Source: Pseudorhodoplanes sp.
GTDB taxonomy: Bacteria; Pseudomonadota; Alphaproteobacteria; Rhizobiales; Xanthobacteraceae
Assembly (NCBI GenBank): GCA_032027085.1
Contig: JAVSMS010000001.1
Coordinates: forward strand, 4,875,730-4,939,729
Direction: 5' to 3'
Length of the DNA: 64,000 nt
How positions within the stretch are numbered: the stretch's first letter is position 1; every line of letters starts with the position of its first letter. Positions 1 to 10,273 of this stretch are shown one piece after another. The translations under genes were made by a program, and so were the position numbers. The notes beneath the pieces are model-generated. The model did not search any database and had not been told where the DNA came from. It was given only the letters and a program-made list of their open reading frames with translations.

Positions 1-905
1 TCGCGCCGCGCCTTGCTGTCGTCGAGCCGCGCCGATCGCAGCGCCAGCCGCACGCCTTCGACGGTCGCAATCGGCCGGCGATGCGACAGCCAGGATGCAA
101 AGGATTCCGCGAGCGCCGACACGCCGAGCGCGACGGCGCCGGGAATGCTCATCTTGATCCGCTCACGCCCGGTGATCTCGTCAAGGGCCGACAGGATCTG
201 TCCGAGCGACATGTTCTCGCCGCCCAGAATGTAACGCTCGCCACTGCGCCCCCTCTGCGCGGCGAGGATCATTCCGGCGGCCACGTCGCGAACATCGACG
301 ACATTCAACATGCTGTCGAGATAGATGTGAAATCTCTGCGAGACGAAATGCGCAAGCATCGCGGCCGGCGGCGTGAAGCCGAAATCATTGGCGCCGACCG
401 GCAATGTAGGGTTGACGATCACCACATGGAGGCCAGCCGTCGCCGCCTCCGCCGCTGCCTGCTCGGCCAGGCATTTCGAATGCGTATAGGGCCCCAACGC
501 ATGGCCGTCGCTTGCGATCACGCTTTCGTCGATCACGTCGGACGAGCGCAGGGAGGACAGCAGAACGGTTTCACTCGAACAATGCACGACACGGCGGATT
601 CCATTCTCACGCGCGGCGGACAGCACGATCGCGGTGCCAAAGCCGTTGACGCGATCGAAGTCGTCCACGTTTTCGGTCCACAGATGCGGAATGCCGGCGA
701 GATGATAGACCTCGTCCACGCCGTCCATGGCGCGCGGAACCGCATCCCGATCAGTAATGGAAGCGCGAACAAAATCGCAGCGCGGTCTGAGGCGCCGCGG
801 AGGTGCCTGATCAAGAATACGCACATGGTCGCCGCGCTGCAGAAGCGCAGCGACAAGATGCTGGCCGATGAATCCGCTTCCGCCGGTGACCAGTGATCGA
901 TGCAC
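1..905 (-). CDS. NAD(P)-dependent epimerase/dehydratase (3' end outside window)
   Basis: This is an extended short-chain dehydrogenase with a Rossmann fold that acts on nucleotide sugars or similar substrates. The N-terminus has the dinucleotide-binding motif TGGSGFIG. Further on come a VYHLAG segment and the catalytic YTHSK (YxxxK) motif, followed by a GERYILGGEN region typical of the substrate domain. About 301 codons are visible and the C-terminus lies beyond base 1. I chose the GTG at 905 because it is the only plausible start after an in-frame TGA a few codons upstream. The gene lies 37 nt downstream of the ATP-grasp gene on the same strand, so the two are probably co-transcribed. The long overlapping plus-strand frame is a shadow. 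Confidence 0.85.
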   Translation of the reverse strand, partial: MHRSLVTGGSGFIGQHLVAALLQRGDHVRILDQAPPRRLRPRCDFVRASITDRDAVPRAMDGVDEVYHLAGIPHLWTENVDDFDRVNGFGTAIVLSAARENGIRRVVHCSSETVLLSSLRSSDVIDESVIASDGHALGPYTHSKCLAEQAAAEAATAGLHVVIVNPTLPVGANDFGFTPPAAMLAHFVSQRFHIYLDSMLNVVDVRDVAAGMILAAQRGRSGERYILGGENMSLGQILSALDEITGRERIKMSIPGAVALGVSALAESFASWLSHRRPIATVEGVRLALRSARLDDSKARR

Positions 906-942
906 AACCGGACCTCATGCTTGCATAGCCGACGTGAAACTG

Positions 943-2178
943 TCAGGACGGCGATAGGTTCGGCACGACTTCACTTTCTATGATCCGCATGGCTTTAAGG
1001 GTTAGCAAGTGGTTGCCCCACCCTCTTTTGGCCAATCTGCCCGCCCATCCCGGATTTGTGATCAAAAGCAGCGCCGTCATCCCGGCCGGGACGGCGCTCA
1101 GCCAGTCCCGGTTCACGGGCGTGAGTTCCTCCTCGCTATTCATGTAAGGGCCGCATCTCGACCACAATTGCCGGCATTCGGACAGAATATCGCGCCGTGA
1201 TGCGCCGCGTTCGGCCGCGCCAAGCAGCGCCAGCATCGCAAGATGCGTGCGGACGCCCGGCCGGCTCGGCGGCACCTCCCCGATCTTTGCGTCGCAGGAC
1301 ACCTGCACCAGCAGCCCGGCGAGATCGAGACCGCACAGCCAGGCGCTCATCGGTTCGACGAGCCGTGGATTGCAGTCGATATAGAAGGGTCCCGCTTCGG
1401 TCAGAACGTAGTCAATCGACAGCGCGCCGTGCCAGGCGAGCTTTTGCCCGATCCTGCGCATGTGCGATTCAACAAGTGGGCGCGACACGCTGTCCTTGAT
1501 CGCATCGCCTCCGCCAATGCCTTCGACAATCCGTCGATAAGCATGCATCGCCACCAGTTCGCCGCGCCTGAACACGGCCTGTGCATGCTCAACCTCGCCG
1601 CTGACGAAATCCTGCACCAGCACTGTCCCGTCAAAACCGCCGGCTGACTGCAATTCGGCTGATGCAGCGGCGAGATCCGCACTGGATTTCACCAGCCAGG
1701 TGCCGCGGCTCGCGGTTCCGATCGCGGTTTTCACGACGTTTGGAAAACGAGAGATGTCCGCCAATTGACCGGCATTTGCGACAAATTGCGTGCGCGGTTG
1801 CGGAAGGTCGAGCTCTTTCAGCAGAGCATGGAATCCCGCCTTGTTGTGAGCATGCCGGTAACTCTCGAAGCTTGGCAGGGCGACATGGACCAGCGCGGCG
1901 AGCTGCTCCTGCGCCGCGGCGAACAGATAGCCCTGTTCGTGAACCGGTAGCAGCACGTCGAAACGGCGGCGGGACAGCAAATCCTGAACAAAGGACAGAT
2001 AGGCGAGCGGGCGATCGCGAAGGCCAGGGCAGCGGTGAAACTTACCGACGAATCGGGAAAAGCGGCCCAGGCAATACGGATTGGGATCGCAGACCTCGAT
2101 CTCGTGGCCGCCCATGGCGAGCGCGGTGATGGCTTCACGCGCCGACGTGCTAGAGCCTTCCGAAAGCAGGATCCGCAT
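943..2178 (-). CDS. ATP-grasp domain carboxylate ligase-like protein
   Basis: The 411-residue protein reads as a stand-alone ATP-grasp enzyme, distantly like the carbamoyl-phosphate synthase large chain or PurK. An N-terminal pre-ATP-grasp region (MRILLSEGSSTSAREAITAL) leads to a segment with VVKTAIGTASRGTW. The metal/ATP end motif YIDCNPRLVEP lies near residue 270. Such enzymes couple a carboxylate to an amine or thiol through an acyl phosphate, but nothing here identifies the substrates. The ATG at 2178 gives full domain length. The gene is 76 nt downstream of the homocysteine-methyltransferase-like gene and 37 nt upstream of the epimerase, which suggests a three-gene operon of unknown purpose. 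Confidence 0.75.
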   Translation of the reverse strand: MRILLSEGSSTSAREAITALAMGGHEIEVCDPNPYCLGRFSRFVGKFHRCPGLRDRPLAYLSFVQDLLSRRRFDVLLPVHEQGYLFAAAQEQLAALVHVALPSFESYRHAHNKAGFHALLKELDLPQPRTQFVANAGQLADISRFPNVVKTAIGTASRGTWLVKSSADLAAASAELQSAGGFDGTVLVQDFVSGEVEHAQAVFRRGELVAMHAYRRIVEGIGGGDAIKDSVSRPLVESHMRRIGQKLAWHGALSIDYVLTEAGPFYIDCNPRLVEPMSAWLCGLDLAGLLVQVSCDAKIGEVPPSRPGVRTHLAMLALLGAAERGASRRDILSECRQLWSRCGPYMNSEEELTPVNRDWLSAVPAGMTALLLITNPGWAGRLAKRGWGNHLLTLKAMRIIESEVVPNLSPS

Positions 2179-2254
2179 GCGGAGGTCCAGCCGCTGTGTC
2201 AGACTTCATGCAGTATAACACAGCAGCCGTCCTGCGGTTCAGCGCATCTGCGCG

Positions 2255-3208
2255 TTACGCCGCGACTTCCACGCAGGCCATGCAGATCTGCTCGACATGG
2301 CGATGGTCGGTGCCGCAGCAGCCGCCGAGCACGGTGAGGTGTTTCATGCGGCTGCGCAGATCGCGATATTGCCGTCCGAGTTCGACCGGATCGCCGATAT
2401 CGAGATCGCTCGCGGCATCGAGTTCCGCGTGGCTGCGTTTCGACGCATTGGCGCGAATGCCGCGCAGACGCGTGATCCAGTCTTCCCTGCGGCGCAGCGC
2501 GCCCTCGAAATGCGTCGGGTGCGCGCAGTTGATCATGTAATAAGCCGGCGCGGCGCCGGTCTCGCGGTCAACCTGTTCGATCGCTTCTTTGAGCGTTTGT
2601 CCTGTCGGCAGGCGGCCGTCGGTTTCCAGTGTGAAGGAGATCACAACCGGCATACCGGCGGCGTTTGCCGCCTTTGCGATACCGATCGCCTCTTCCACGT
2701 AGTTGAGCGTGAAAGCTGAGACCATGTCGGCGACGGTGTCGCGGAAGATCGCAATCTGCCAGCCGTGATAGTCCTGCGCCTCCTTCGCGGTCATCGCGTT
2801 GGCGATCTTGTAGCCATCGCCGCGCGGGCCGATATTTCCGGAAATCACCATCGGCGTGCCCGGCGTTTCGTGCTCGCGGCGCAGATCCGCCATCAGCCCG
2901 ATGCAGCGCCTGTTGGCGTCGGCCAGCGCGTCGCGCGAATAGCCGAGCTTGGCGCCCCAGTCCGGGCTCGCCCGCCAGGTGGCGCTCTCCAGCACAAAGC
3001 CGAGGCCATTCTTCTGGGCCATCGCAATATGGCGCTCGTAATAGGCGCGGGTGCGCGCGACGCCGTCCTCGCTCTTCATCAGGTCGAAGCTCGCAAAATG
3101 CGGCAAATCGATCCCGTCATGGAACATCAGCGTCGTCTCGAAGCCGCTGTCGGTGAGAAAGAGCTTGTCCGCGAGCTGCGGCAAGCTGTTGCGATATTTG
3201 GCCATCAT
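2255..3208 (-). CDS. Homocysteine S-methyltransferase family protein
   Basis: The protein is a TIM-barrel methyltransferase of the BHMT/MmuM/MetH N-terminal family. These enzymes use a zinc-bound thiol, normally homocysteine, and a methyl donor such as S-methylmethionine or betaine. From the ATG at 3208 it has 317 residues, starting MMAKYRN. The motifs are FLTDSGFET (about residues 17-25), ISGNIGPRGDGY (122-133), SFTLETDGRLPTG (191-203) and the zinc ligands C228 (INCAHP) and C297-C298 (LGGCCGT). An upstream in-frame start would add about 37 residues with no resemblance to the family, so I prefer 3208. It is divergent from a TetR regulator and may be its target. Confidence 0.85.
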   Translation of the reverse strand: MMAKYRNSLPQLADKLFLTDSGFETTLMFHDGIDLPHFASFDLMKSEDGVARTRAYYERHIAMAQKNGLGFVLESATWRASPDWGAKLGYSRDALADANRRCIGLMADLRREHETPGTPMVISGNIGPRGDGYKIANAMTAKEAQDYHGWQIAIFRDTVADMVSAFTLNYVEEAIGIAKAANAAGMPVVISFTLETDGRLPTGQTLKEAIEQVDRETGAAPAYYMINCAHPTHFEGALRRREDWITRLRGIRANASKRSHAELDAASDLDIGDPVELGRQYRDLRSRMKHLTVLGGCCGTDHRHVEQICMACVEVAA

Positions 3209-3421
3209 CGATAATCCGGTCCCAAGTGTGAATTGCAGTGAATACGGGGCGCGATCTCGCAAATGCGCGCTCTTACGCCTAGAGGTCTGTTGGTGCATGG
3301 CAGGCGCCCCGAGGTTCACGCGGGAGAGCCGAAAAACAGCGCGGACAGGCCGGAATTTGCGGAAATAAGGCGGGATTTTGGCGTGTTTCTACGGTCAACT
3401 GGACTCGTGGTACAGTCGCGC

Positions 3422-4039
3422 ATGCTCGAAACGCGCAAAACCGACACCCGCGAGAAAATCCTCGAGGTCGCCGAAGCCGCTGTATTGGCGAAGGGATTTG
3501 CCGCGACCTCGATCGAGGAACTGATCGCCGCGGTCGGCATCACCAAGAACGGCTTCTTTTATCACTTCAAGGACAAGAGCGAGCTCGCCAAGGCCCTGAT
3601 GCTGCGCTACATCGCGCATGACACGCAATTACTCAACGATATCTTCCGCCGCGGCGACGAACTGCACGATGACCCGCTGCACGGATTTCTGGTCGGGCTG
3701 AAACTGTTCGCGGAAATGCTCGGCAATCTGCCGGCGGCGCATCCCGGCTGTCTCGCCGCATCGTTCTGCTATCAGGACCAGCTCTTCAACAAGGATATCC
3801 GCGAACTGAACAAGACCAGCGTGCTCGCCTGGCGCAAGCGCTTCCGCGAGCGGCTGGAGCTGATCGCGCAGCGTTATCCGCCGCGGCAGCCGGTGGATTT
3901 CGAGGCTTTGGCCGACATGGCGGCGTCGAATGTCGAGGGCGGCCTGATCCTCGGCCGCCTGCTGCAGGACCCGAGTATTCTGCCGCGACAGATCCTGCTT
4001 TATCGCGATCTGGTGAAGATGGCGTTCCTGCCCGACTGA
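3422..4039 (+). CDS. TetR/AcrR family transcriptional regulator
   Basis: The 205-residue protein has a TetR DNA-binding head: TREKILEVAEAAVLAKGFAATSIEEL, then the recognition helix region GITKNGFFYHFKDKSEL at about residues 40-56. A divergent effector-binding domain follows, with HPGCLAASFCYQDQ near residue 110. The family represses nearby or divergent genes and is released by a small ligand. The ATG at 3422 is preferred over an upstream in-frame start, which would add about 53 residues without TetR character. The likely target is the divergent homocysteine-methyltransferase operon, separated by 213 nt. Direct repeats TACGGTC and TACAGTC just upstream of the ATG are possible operator half sites. 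Confidence 0.88.
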   Translation: MLETRKTDTREKILEVAEAAVLAKGFAATSIEELIAAVGITKNGFFYHFKDKSELAKALMLRYIAHDTQLLNDIFRRGDELHDDPLHGFLVGLKLFAEMLGNLPAAHPGCLAASFCYQDQLFNKDIRELNKTSVLAWRKRFRERLELIAQRYPPRQPVDFEALADMAASNVEGGLILGRLLQDPSILPRQILLYRDLVKMAFLPD

Positions 4040-4052
4040 TGGCGTCGCCGCG

Positions 4053-4080
4053 TTGACACACAAACACACTGGCTTACATT
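4053..4080 (+). promoter_or_regulatory. Sigma-70-type promoter of thiS-thiG
   Basis: TTGACA at 4053-4058 and TACATT at 4075-4080 are separated by 16 nt. A start about 7 nt further on would fall at the 5' edge of the TPP riboswitch. The same -35, spacing and -10 recur before thiC at 5467-5494, which supports the call. Confidence 0.7.
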
Positions 4081-4085
4081 ACGGC

Positions 4086-4193
4086 CGTTCCGAGGGGAGC
4101 CCTGCAGAGGGCTGAGAAACCGCCGGTCTCATTCACGAGATAATGCGGTGACCCTTTGAACCTGATCCGGGTCATGCCGGCGAAGGGACAGGG
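4086..4193 (+). promoter_or_regulatory. TPP riboswitch (THI box), copy 1
   Basis: The conserved THI-element blocks are present: a GAGGGGAGCC arm, GGCTGAGA, GACCCTTTGAACCTGATC, and CCGGCGAAGGGA at the 3' end. Together they form the thiamin-pyrophosphate aptamer. No poly-T terminator follows. The 3' strand of P1 (GGGAC) pairs with GTTCC and overlaps the Shine-Dalgarno-like AGGGACAGGG directly before the ATG at 4194. Control by hiding the ribosome site is therefore the simplest reading. Confidence 0.95.
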
Positions 4194-4316
4194 ATGCTGC
4201 ATATCGCTTCACGCGCTTACGTCAACGTCCTCGACGCCCTCGTTGCCGGCACCTGGTCTGCCGAAGGCCGGCTTCGGCCTGCCACTCGCAACAACAACCA
4301 TACTACAACGAGGTGA
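4194..4316 (+). CDS. Possible 40-residue leader ORF between riboswitch and thiS
   Basis: This short frame starts at the first ATG after the riboswitch, with an AGGGACAGGG ribosome site 5-10 nt upstream that is part of the aptamer's closing stem. It reads MLHIASRAYVNVLDALVAGT and ends NNNHTTTR, with a TGA only four bases before the thiS ATG. The thiS ribosome site (CGAGGTG) lies inside its last codons, so its translation could pass the riboswitch signal to thiS by coupling. A GCCGAAG/CTTCGGC hairpin (4260-4278) lies within it. I do not recognise the peptide, and it does not resemble ThiO, the gene often found at this place. It may equally be untranslated spacer. Confidence 0.3.
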   Translation: MLHIASRAYVNVLDALVAGTWSAEGRLRPATRNNNHTTTR

Positions 4317-4320
4317 CGCA

Positions 4321-4518
4321 ATGCTCGTAACCGTCAATGGCGAGAAGCGGGAGATCGCCGCCGCTTCTTTGAACGCACTGCTCGGCGAACTGGATTATGA
4401 AAACAATCACGTGGTGATTGCGGTGAACTATGATGTCGTGCCGCGCGCGCAATGGGCAGTAACGGCGCTGAACAGCGGCGACGAAATCGAAATCGTCTCC
4501 ATGCGGCAGGGAGGCTGA
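4321..4518 (+). CDS. thiS: Sulfur carrier protein ThiS
   Basis: The 65-residue beta-grasp protein ends in the diagnostic Gly-Gly (SMRQGG). The C-terminal glycine is adenylated and converted to a thiocarboxylate, which gives sulfur to ThiG for the thiamin thiazole ring. The start [12 protein letters not shown] and the internal [15 protein letters not shown] (usually N.E.VPR) fit the family. The ATG at 4321 follows a GAGGTG ribosome site. thiG begins one base after its stop codon. Control is by the TPP riboswitch upstream, either directly or through the small ORF at 4194. No thiO or thiF is visible here. Confidence 0.93.
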   Translation: MLVTVNGEKREIAAASLNALLGELDYENNHVVIAVNYDVVPRAQWAVTALNSGDEIEIVSMRQGG

Positions 4519-4519
4519 G

Positions 4520-5302
4520 ATGGTGTCGTTCTACGGCAAGATGTTCTCTTCCCGCCTGCTGACCGGCACCGGGCTCTATGCCTCGCCCACTTTGATGCAG
4601 CAGGTGATCGAAGCCTCCGGCGCCGAGATCATCACGCTGTCGCTGCGCCGCGCCGCCGCCGGCGACACGAGCGGACAATCCCTTCGTGCGCTGGTCCGCG
4701 ATCTCGATGTGACGGTCCTTCCCAACACCGCTGGCTGCTACACGGTGCGCGACGCGGTCACCACCGCCAGGCTCGCACGCGAACTCTTCGGCACCAACTG
4801 GATCAAGCTCGAAGTCATCGCCGACGACAAGACGCTGCAGCCGGATGTGATCGGGCTCGTTGAAGCGGCAAGCATCCTCATCAGGGATGGTTTTGACGTT
4901 TTCCCGTATTGCACGGAAGACCTGAGCGTCGCGCAACGGCTGGTCGATGCCGGCTGCCGCGTGGTGATGCCTTGGGCGGCCCCGATCGGCAGCGCGCGCG
5001 GCCTTCTCAACCGCGATGCACTCAGCCTCCTGCGCGAGCGCCTGCCTGATGTGACGCTGGTGGTCGACGCCGGACTCGGCGCGCCCTCGCATGCCGCGCA
5101 GGCATTGGAACTCGGCTATGACGCGGTGCTGCTCAACACGGCCATTGCGAAGGCCGCTGATCCGGTCGTGATGGCGAAGGCCTTTCGCCTCGCCGTCGAC
5201 GCAGGACGAATCGCACGTGCAGCCGGGTTGATGGGCGCGCGCGATGTCGCCTCGCCCTCGACGCCTGTTGCCGGAATGCCGTTCTCGCATGCGGCGCCGT
5301 AG
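4520..5302 (+). CDS. thiG: Thiazole synthase ThiG
   Basis: The 260-residue TIM-barrel enzyme condenses 1-deoxyxylulose-5-phosphate, dehydroglycine and ThiS-thiocarboxylate into the thiazole phosphate of thiamin. Family motifs in order are [47 protein letters not shown] (carrying the Schiff-base lysine region), [16 protein letters not shown] and [19 protein letters not shown]. Length and motifs are complete. It starts one nucleotide after the thiS stop, so it is translationally linked and shares the first TPP riboswitch. The dehydroglycine source (ThiO or ThiH) is not encoded in the window. Confidence 0.96.
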   Translation: MVSFYGKMFSSRLLTGTGLYASPTLMQQVIEASGAEIITLSLRRAAAGDTSGQSLRALVRDLDVTVLPNTAGCYTVRDAVTTARLARELFGTNWIKLEVIADDKTLQPDVIGLVEAASILIRDGFDVFPYCTEDLSVAQRLVDAGCRVVMPWAAPIGSARGLLNRDALSLLRERLPDVTLVVDAGLGAPSHAAQALELGYDAVLLNTAIAKAADPVVMAKAFRLAVDAGRIARAAGLMGARDVASPSTPVAGMPFSHAAP

Positions 5303-5466
5303 GTACGGCATCGGCTGGCACACTTGTCGCCCCGGACGCGCGCGAAACGCGCAAGCGGCACCGTCAGAATGCGCGGAGTACGGACCCGGCTCTCGGGGCT
5401 GGCGCCCCTCGGCTGGGACGACAAGCAAGCGATTGGCGGCTGCGTTCTGTCATGCGCCCGCGTCGA
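5303..5466. other. Spacer between thiG and the second thiamin promoter
   Basis: This 164-nt stretch has no credible ORF and no obvious terminator hairpin followed by a T run. Transcription from the thiSG promoter might therefore read through into the thiC unit. Confidence 0.5.
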
Positions 5467-5494
5467 TTGACAGGAGGTCAAACGGGCCTACATT
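5467..5494 (+). promoter_or_regulatory. Sigma-70-type promoter of the thiC operon
   Basis: TTGACA at 5467-5472 and TACATT at 5489-5494 are separated by 16 nt, the same boxes and spacing as the thiSG promoter. The predicted start falls at about 5501, right at the riboswitch 5' end. Confidence 0.7.
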
Positions 5495-5497
5495 AGC

Positions 5498-5592
5498 GCC
5501 GTTCCGAGGGGGGTCCCGTTATGGGGCTGAGATACCGCGGTCTGCGGTGACCCTTTGAACCTGATCCGGGTCATGCCGGCGAAGGGACAGGA
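5498..5592 (+). promoter_or_regulatory. TPP riboswitch (THI box), copy 2
   Basis: This is a second THI-box aptamer, with CCGAGGGGGG, GGGGCTGAGA, GACCCTTTGAACCTGATC and CCGGCGAAGGGA. Its last 49 nt are identical to copy 1 (4145-4193 against 5545-5593), while the 5' half differs in the P3 arm. The GGGACAGGAC ribosome site lies within or next to the closing stem and precedes the ATG at 5598. It therefore probably controls translation of the membrane protein and, by coupling, of thiC. Confidence 0.95.
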
Positions 5593-5597
5593 CGCCA

Positions 5598-7879
<2,282 letters not shown>

Positions 7880-7907
7880 TTCACAGACCTTGTCAGAGAA
7901 TTATTTT

Positions 7908-7941
7908 GTGGCCGGGCTGTTGCCCGGCCACTTTCTTTTTC
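7908..7941 (+). terminator. Rho-independent terminator after thiC
   Basis: A 9-bp perfect stem (TGGCCGGGC / GCCCGGCCA) with a TGTT loop is followed by CTTTCTTTTTC. It lies 29 nt after the thiC stop. Confidence 0.85.
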
Positions 7942-8055
7942 AAAAGCAACACGAGCGTCAATTCACTCAACCAACCATTAGGGTTGTTATCACGACCCAT
8001 TTCTCTCAACACACTTCCACGTCTAAATTTGCGCGGATCGCGCAGGATAGTGGCA

Positions 8056-8742
8056 ATGAGAAAATTTCTGGTCATCGGCGTGTCAGGCGTAGCCGTTGCC
8101 GCCCTTGCCGCATCGTTGTTCCTGGCCCGGACCGATAGTGGCCTTCCTTGGCTGCCACTCACACGTTCGGACCTCATCAGGCTGCTTGCTGGTGACAAGA
8201 GCGGCGACGTCGTCAAAATTGAAACACCGGAAGATCTGTTCGTCACAACGAAAGCTGGCGATCAGAAGGTGATCGCAAAGCTTGAAAGTAGATTTAAAGC
8301 TGAAAAGTCGCGGTTGTCCAATGCACTTGCTTCAGGCGAGACAGTTTGGGTTGCGTCCAACCCAGAAATTCCTCTCTCCGTAATCGCGGCAGGTGAGGGT
8401 GAACGCATACACACACTCCGGGTAAACTTCCCAATCGTCAATTACACCGAAAGTCAGTCAAAGCGCGCGCTCGACGCGCTCTCAGCTCTATTTATGAGTG
8501 TGTATCCGGAATGGACTGAAGCAAATGAATGGCCCAAGCAATCTTTGAAGAATTCGTGGGATACATTCGGCTCAAAAGCGATGAAAAACCCAAACGATCG
8601 AATCGTCAAGAAGACATTAAACGGCTTTACAAGCGCGACATTCGGCATCCCACCCGATATTGTCGTTTACACGATTACGGCGCGGGAAAATTGCATACCT
8701 AATGCCAACCACGGAAATCCATTTCAACGTATCATCTGTTGA
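8056..8742 (+). CDS. Hypothetical protein with N-terminal membrane anchor, atypical base composition
   Basis: I do not recognise this 228-residue protein. It begins MRKFLVIGVSGVAVAALAAS, a hydrophobic anchor or signal peptide, followed by a soluble part with no known motif. The C-terminal region ends NCIPNANHGNPFQRIIC with two cysteines. Blocks I counted by hand are only about 45-47% GC, well below the genes around it, which points to acquisition by transfer. I chose the ATG at 8056 because residues further upstream would run into the terminator and spacer. It stands alone, with intergenic repeats starting just downstream. Confidence 0.6.
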   Translation: MRKFLVIGVSGVAVAALAASLFLARTDSGLPWLPLTRSDLIRLLAGDKSGDVVKIETPEDLFVTTKAGDQKVIAKLESRFKAEKSRLSNALASGETVWVASNPEIPLSVIAAGEGERIHTLRVNFPIVNYTESQSKRALDALSALFMSVYPEWTEANEWPKQSLKNSWDTFGSKAMKNPNDRIVKKTLNGFTSATFGIPPDIVVYTITARENCIPNANHGNPFQRIIC

Positions 8743-8775
8743 ATCGCACAAGTGCAGGCAAGCGTTGAGGTCTAG

Positions 8776-8812
8776 CAAGCGTAGCCGGATTTCGCTCACG
8801 CTAATCCGGGCT
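8776..8812. repeat. Dispersed CCGGAT-type intergenic repeat, partial copy
   Basis: It reads GCAAGCGTAGCCGGATTTCG and continues to CTAATCCGGGCT. This is an imperfect palindrome sharing the AGCAAGCGTAGC lead and the CCGGAT/ATCCGG arms with the copies near 8890, 9984 and 10681. Confidence 0.6.
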
Positions 8813-8889
8813 GCGCTTTCTAAGAATGGGAAAGCGGCAGCCAAATTCATACAGCAAGTGTAGGCCGGATTGAGCATCGGCGAACGCAA

Positions 8890-8985
8890 GCGGAGCCCGG
8901 ATGGAGCGAAGCGCAATCCGGATTCCCATTTATAACCAATTTTCTGCGCCCCACATTTTCCCATCGGGCTATTCGCTTTGAGGCG
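8890..8985. repeat. Dispersed CCGGAT-type intergenic repeat, copy A
   Basis: The core AGCCCGGATGGAGCGAAGCG is followed by CAATCCGG and a tail (TTCCCATT ... CATCGGGCTATTCGCTTT). The copy at 9984-10080 matches in both core and tail, in the same orientation. Palindromic elements with this core are, from memory, common in Bradyrhizobium-like genomes. Confidence 0.7.
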
Positions 8986-9017
8986 GCACCGCAGAGCACC
9001 GCTCTGGCACCCGCGCC

Positions 9018-9818
9018 CTACTCCCGCGCCGTGAACAGGAAATAGTCCACCGTGCCGAACAGCGCGCCGGACTTCTGCAATTGCGCGATCTCAGCATCCC
9101 ATGCCGCGCGCTCGGCCTGCGAGATCGCGCCGTCCTTTTGCGCATTCTCCGCGGTGCTGGAAAAATATTCGGCGCCGAGATCCTGCGGAAAGATCACAAC
9201 GCGCGTATGCACCGCTATATCGCGCAAGCCGAGACCGGTCAGCATTCCGGCGAGCTGACCGGGCAACCAGCTCTGCTTCACGGCGGTGTCGGCCTCGTGC
9301 GCCATCACACGGCGGACCAGCGCCCGGTCGCTGACATTGACCGTGGTCGTTCCGAAGTCCGGCTCGATGAGCGCGATCACGCCGCCGGGCTTCAGCACGC
9401 GCTTCATCTCGGAGAGCGCGCGGCGCACATCGGTGAGATAGATCAAGAGGCGCTCCGCGCGCACATGAACGAATGACGCATCGGCGTAAGGCAGCTTTTC
9501 CGCCACTCCCGCGCGGTAATCGATCTTAAGTCCCGCGGCCACTGCGCGGCGTTTGGCGACCTCGATGAAATGCGCGCTCTCGTCGATGCCGGCGGCAGGC
9601 TGGCCAGGTGCGAGCCGCGCCAGCCGTTCGGTCTCCAAGCCGAACCCGCAGCCGACATCGAGAACGCTTGATTGCGGCGTCACCGTTGCGCGCTCGATGC
9701 GCTTCAACTCCTGAAGCTGCTCGATCGCGTCGAACGCTGTCAGTGCGTCGATATAAGTCTGCAGCGCCTTGACCTCGTCCATTGAACGAAATTCGCTGAG
9801 CGAGATGTCCTCGGTCAT
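9018..9818 (-). CDS. Class I SAM-dependent methyltransferase
   Basis: The 266-residue enzyme has the classical SAM-binding fold. Motif I is SVLDVGCGFGLETERLA (about residues 54-70), followed by an acidic GIDES motif, FVHVRAERLLIYL and the post-motif LKPGGVIALIEPDFGTTT. It resembles UbiE/Methyltransf_11 enzymes acting on small molecules, but the substrate cannot be read from the sequence. The ATG at 9818 gives a full-length protein. The gene stands alone on the minus strand. It lies between two same-orientation copies of the CCGGAT repeat, one 33 nt past its stop and one about 170 nt before its start. Confidence 0.85.
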   Translation of the reverse strand: MTEDISLSEFRSMDEVKALQTYIDALTAFDAIEQLQELKRIERATVTPQSSVLDVGCGFGLETERLARLAPGQPAAGIDESAHFIEVAKRRAVAAGLKIDYRAGVAEKLPYADASFVHVRAERLLIYLTDVRRALSEMKRVLKPGGVIALIEPDFGTTTVNVSDRALVRRVMAHEADTAVKQSWLPGQLAGMLTGLGLRDIAVHTRVVIFPQDLGAEYFSSTAENAQKDGAISQAERAAWDAEIAQLQKSGALFGTVDYFLFTARE

Positions 9819-9983
9819 GTCTCATCCCTCCGGGGAAGCCTGACGGGCTGTCGGGGCATCATGCCCGACCAGACGCACCTGCGCTCACCGCGCAGCGGTG
9901 CCATCACACGCTTGCGATCAGAGGCCGGTGCGATGGCGCTGATCGCAGCGGCACGGCCCGCATGAGCAGGTGAACCGGCGCAG

Positions 9984-10080
9984 AGCAAGCGTAGCCCGGA
10001 TGGAGCGGACCGCAATCCGGTTTTCCATTCGCCACCGATTTGCTGTTCCTACATGTCGCCACGCGGGTACTCGCTTTAAA
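9984..10080. repeat. Dispersed CCGGAT-type intergenic repeat, copy B
   Basis: It reads GCAAGCGTAGCCCGGATGGA, then CCGCAATCCGGTTTTCCATT and a tail ending GCGGGTACTCGCTTTA. It aligns with copy A over nearly its whole length. The rest of the gap from 9819 to 10273 holds nothing I can support. Confidence 0.7.
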
Positions 10081-10273
10081 TCCGCAGCACCCATTGAGCG
10101 GAGGTTGGCTGTGATCCGCGCGTTTGCGAACGCCATTGTCCATCCAGGCGGCAGGCGGTACGCTGGCGCGCGGCAAACTGGATAGCAGCGTCCGGGCCAC
10201 CAATGCGTTCCGGTCAGCGCATGGCTATCCAATGGTCTTGCGGCACCCGCGCAATGTCTTCACGGCACCCAGC

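Noticed and set aside
81-896. 271-residue plus-strand open frame at the window start
   Set aside because: The minus strand encodes a clear epimerase with TGGSGFIG and YTHSK here.
4194-4316. ThiO remnant between riboswitch and thiS
   Set aside because: The peptide shows no FAD motif and no resemblance to ThiO ends; kept only as an unrecognised leader ORF.
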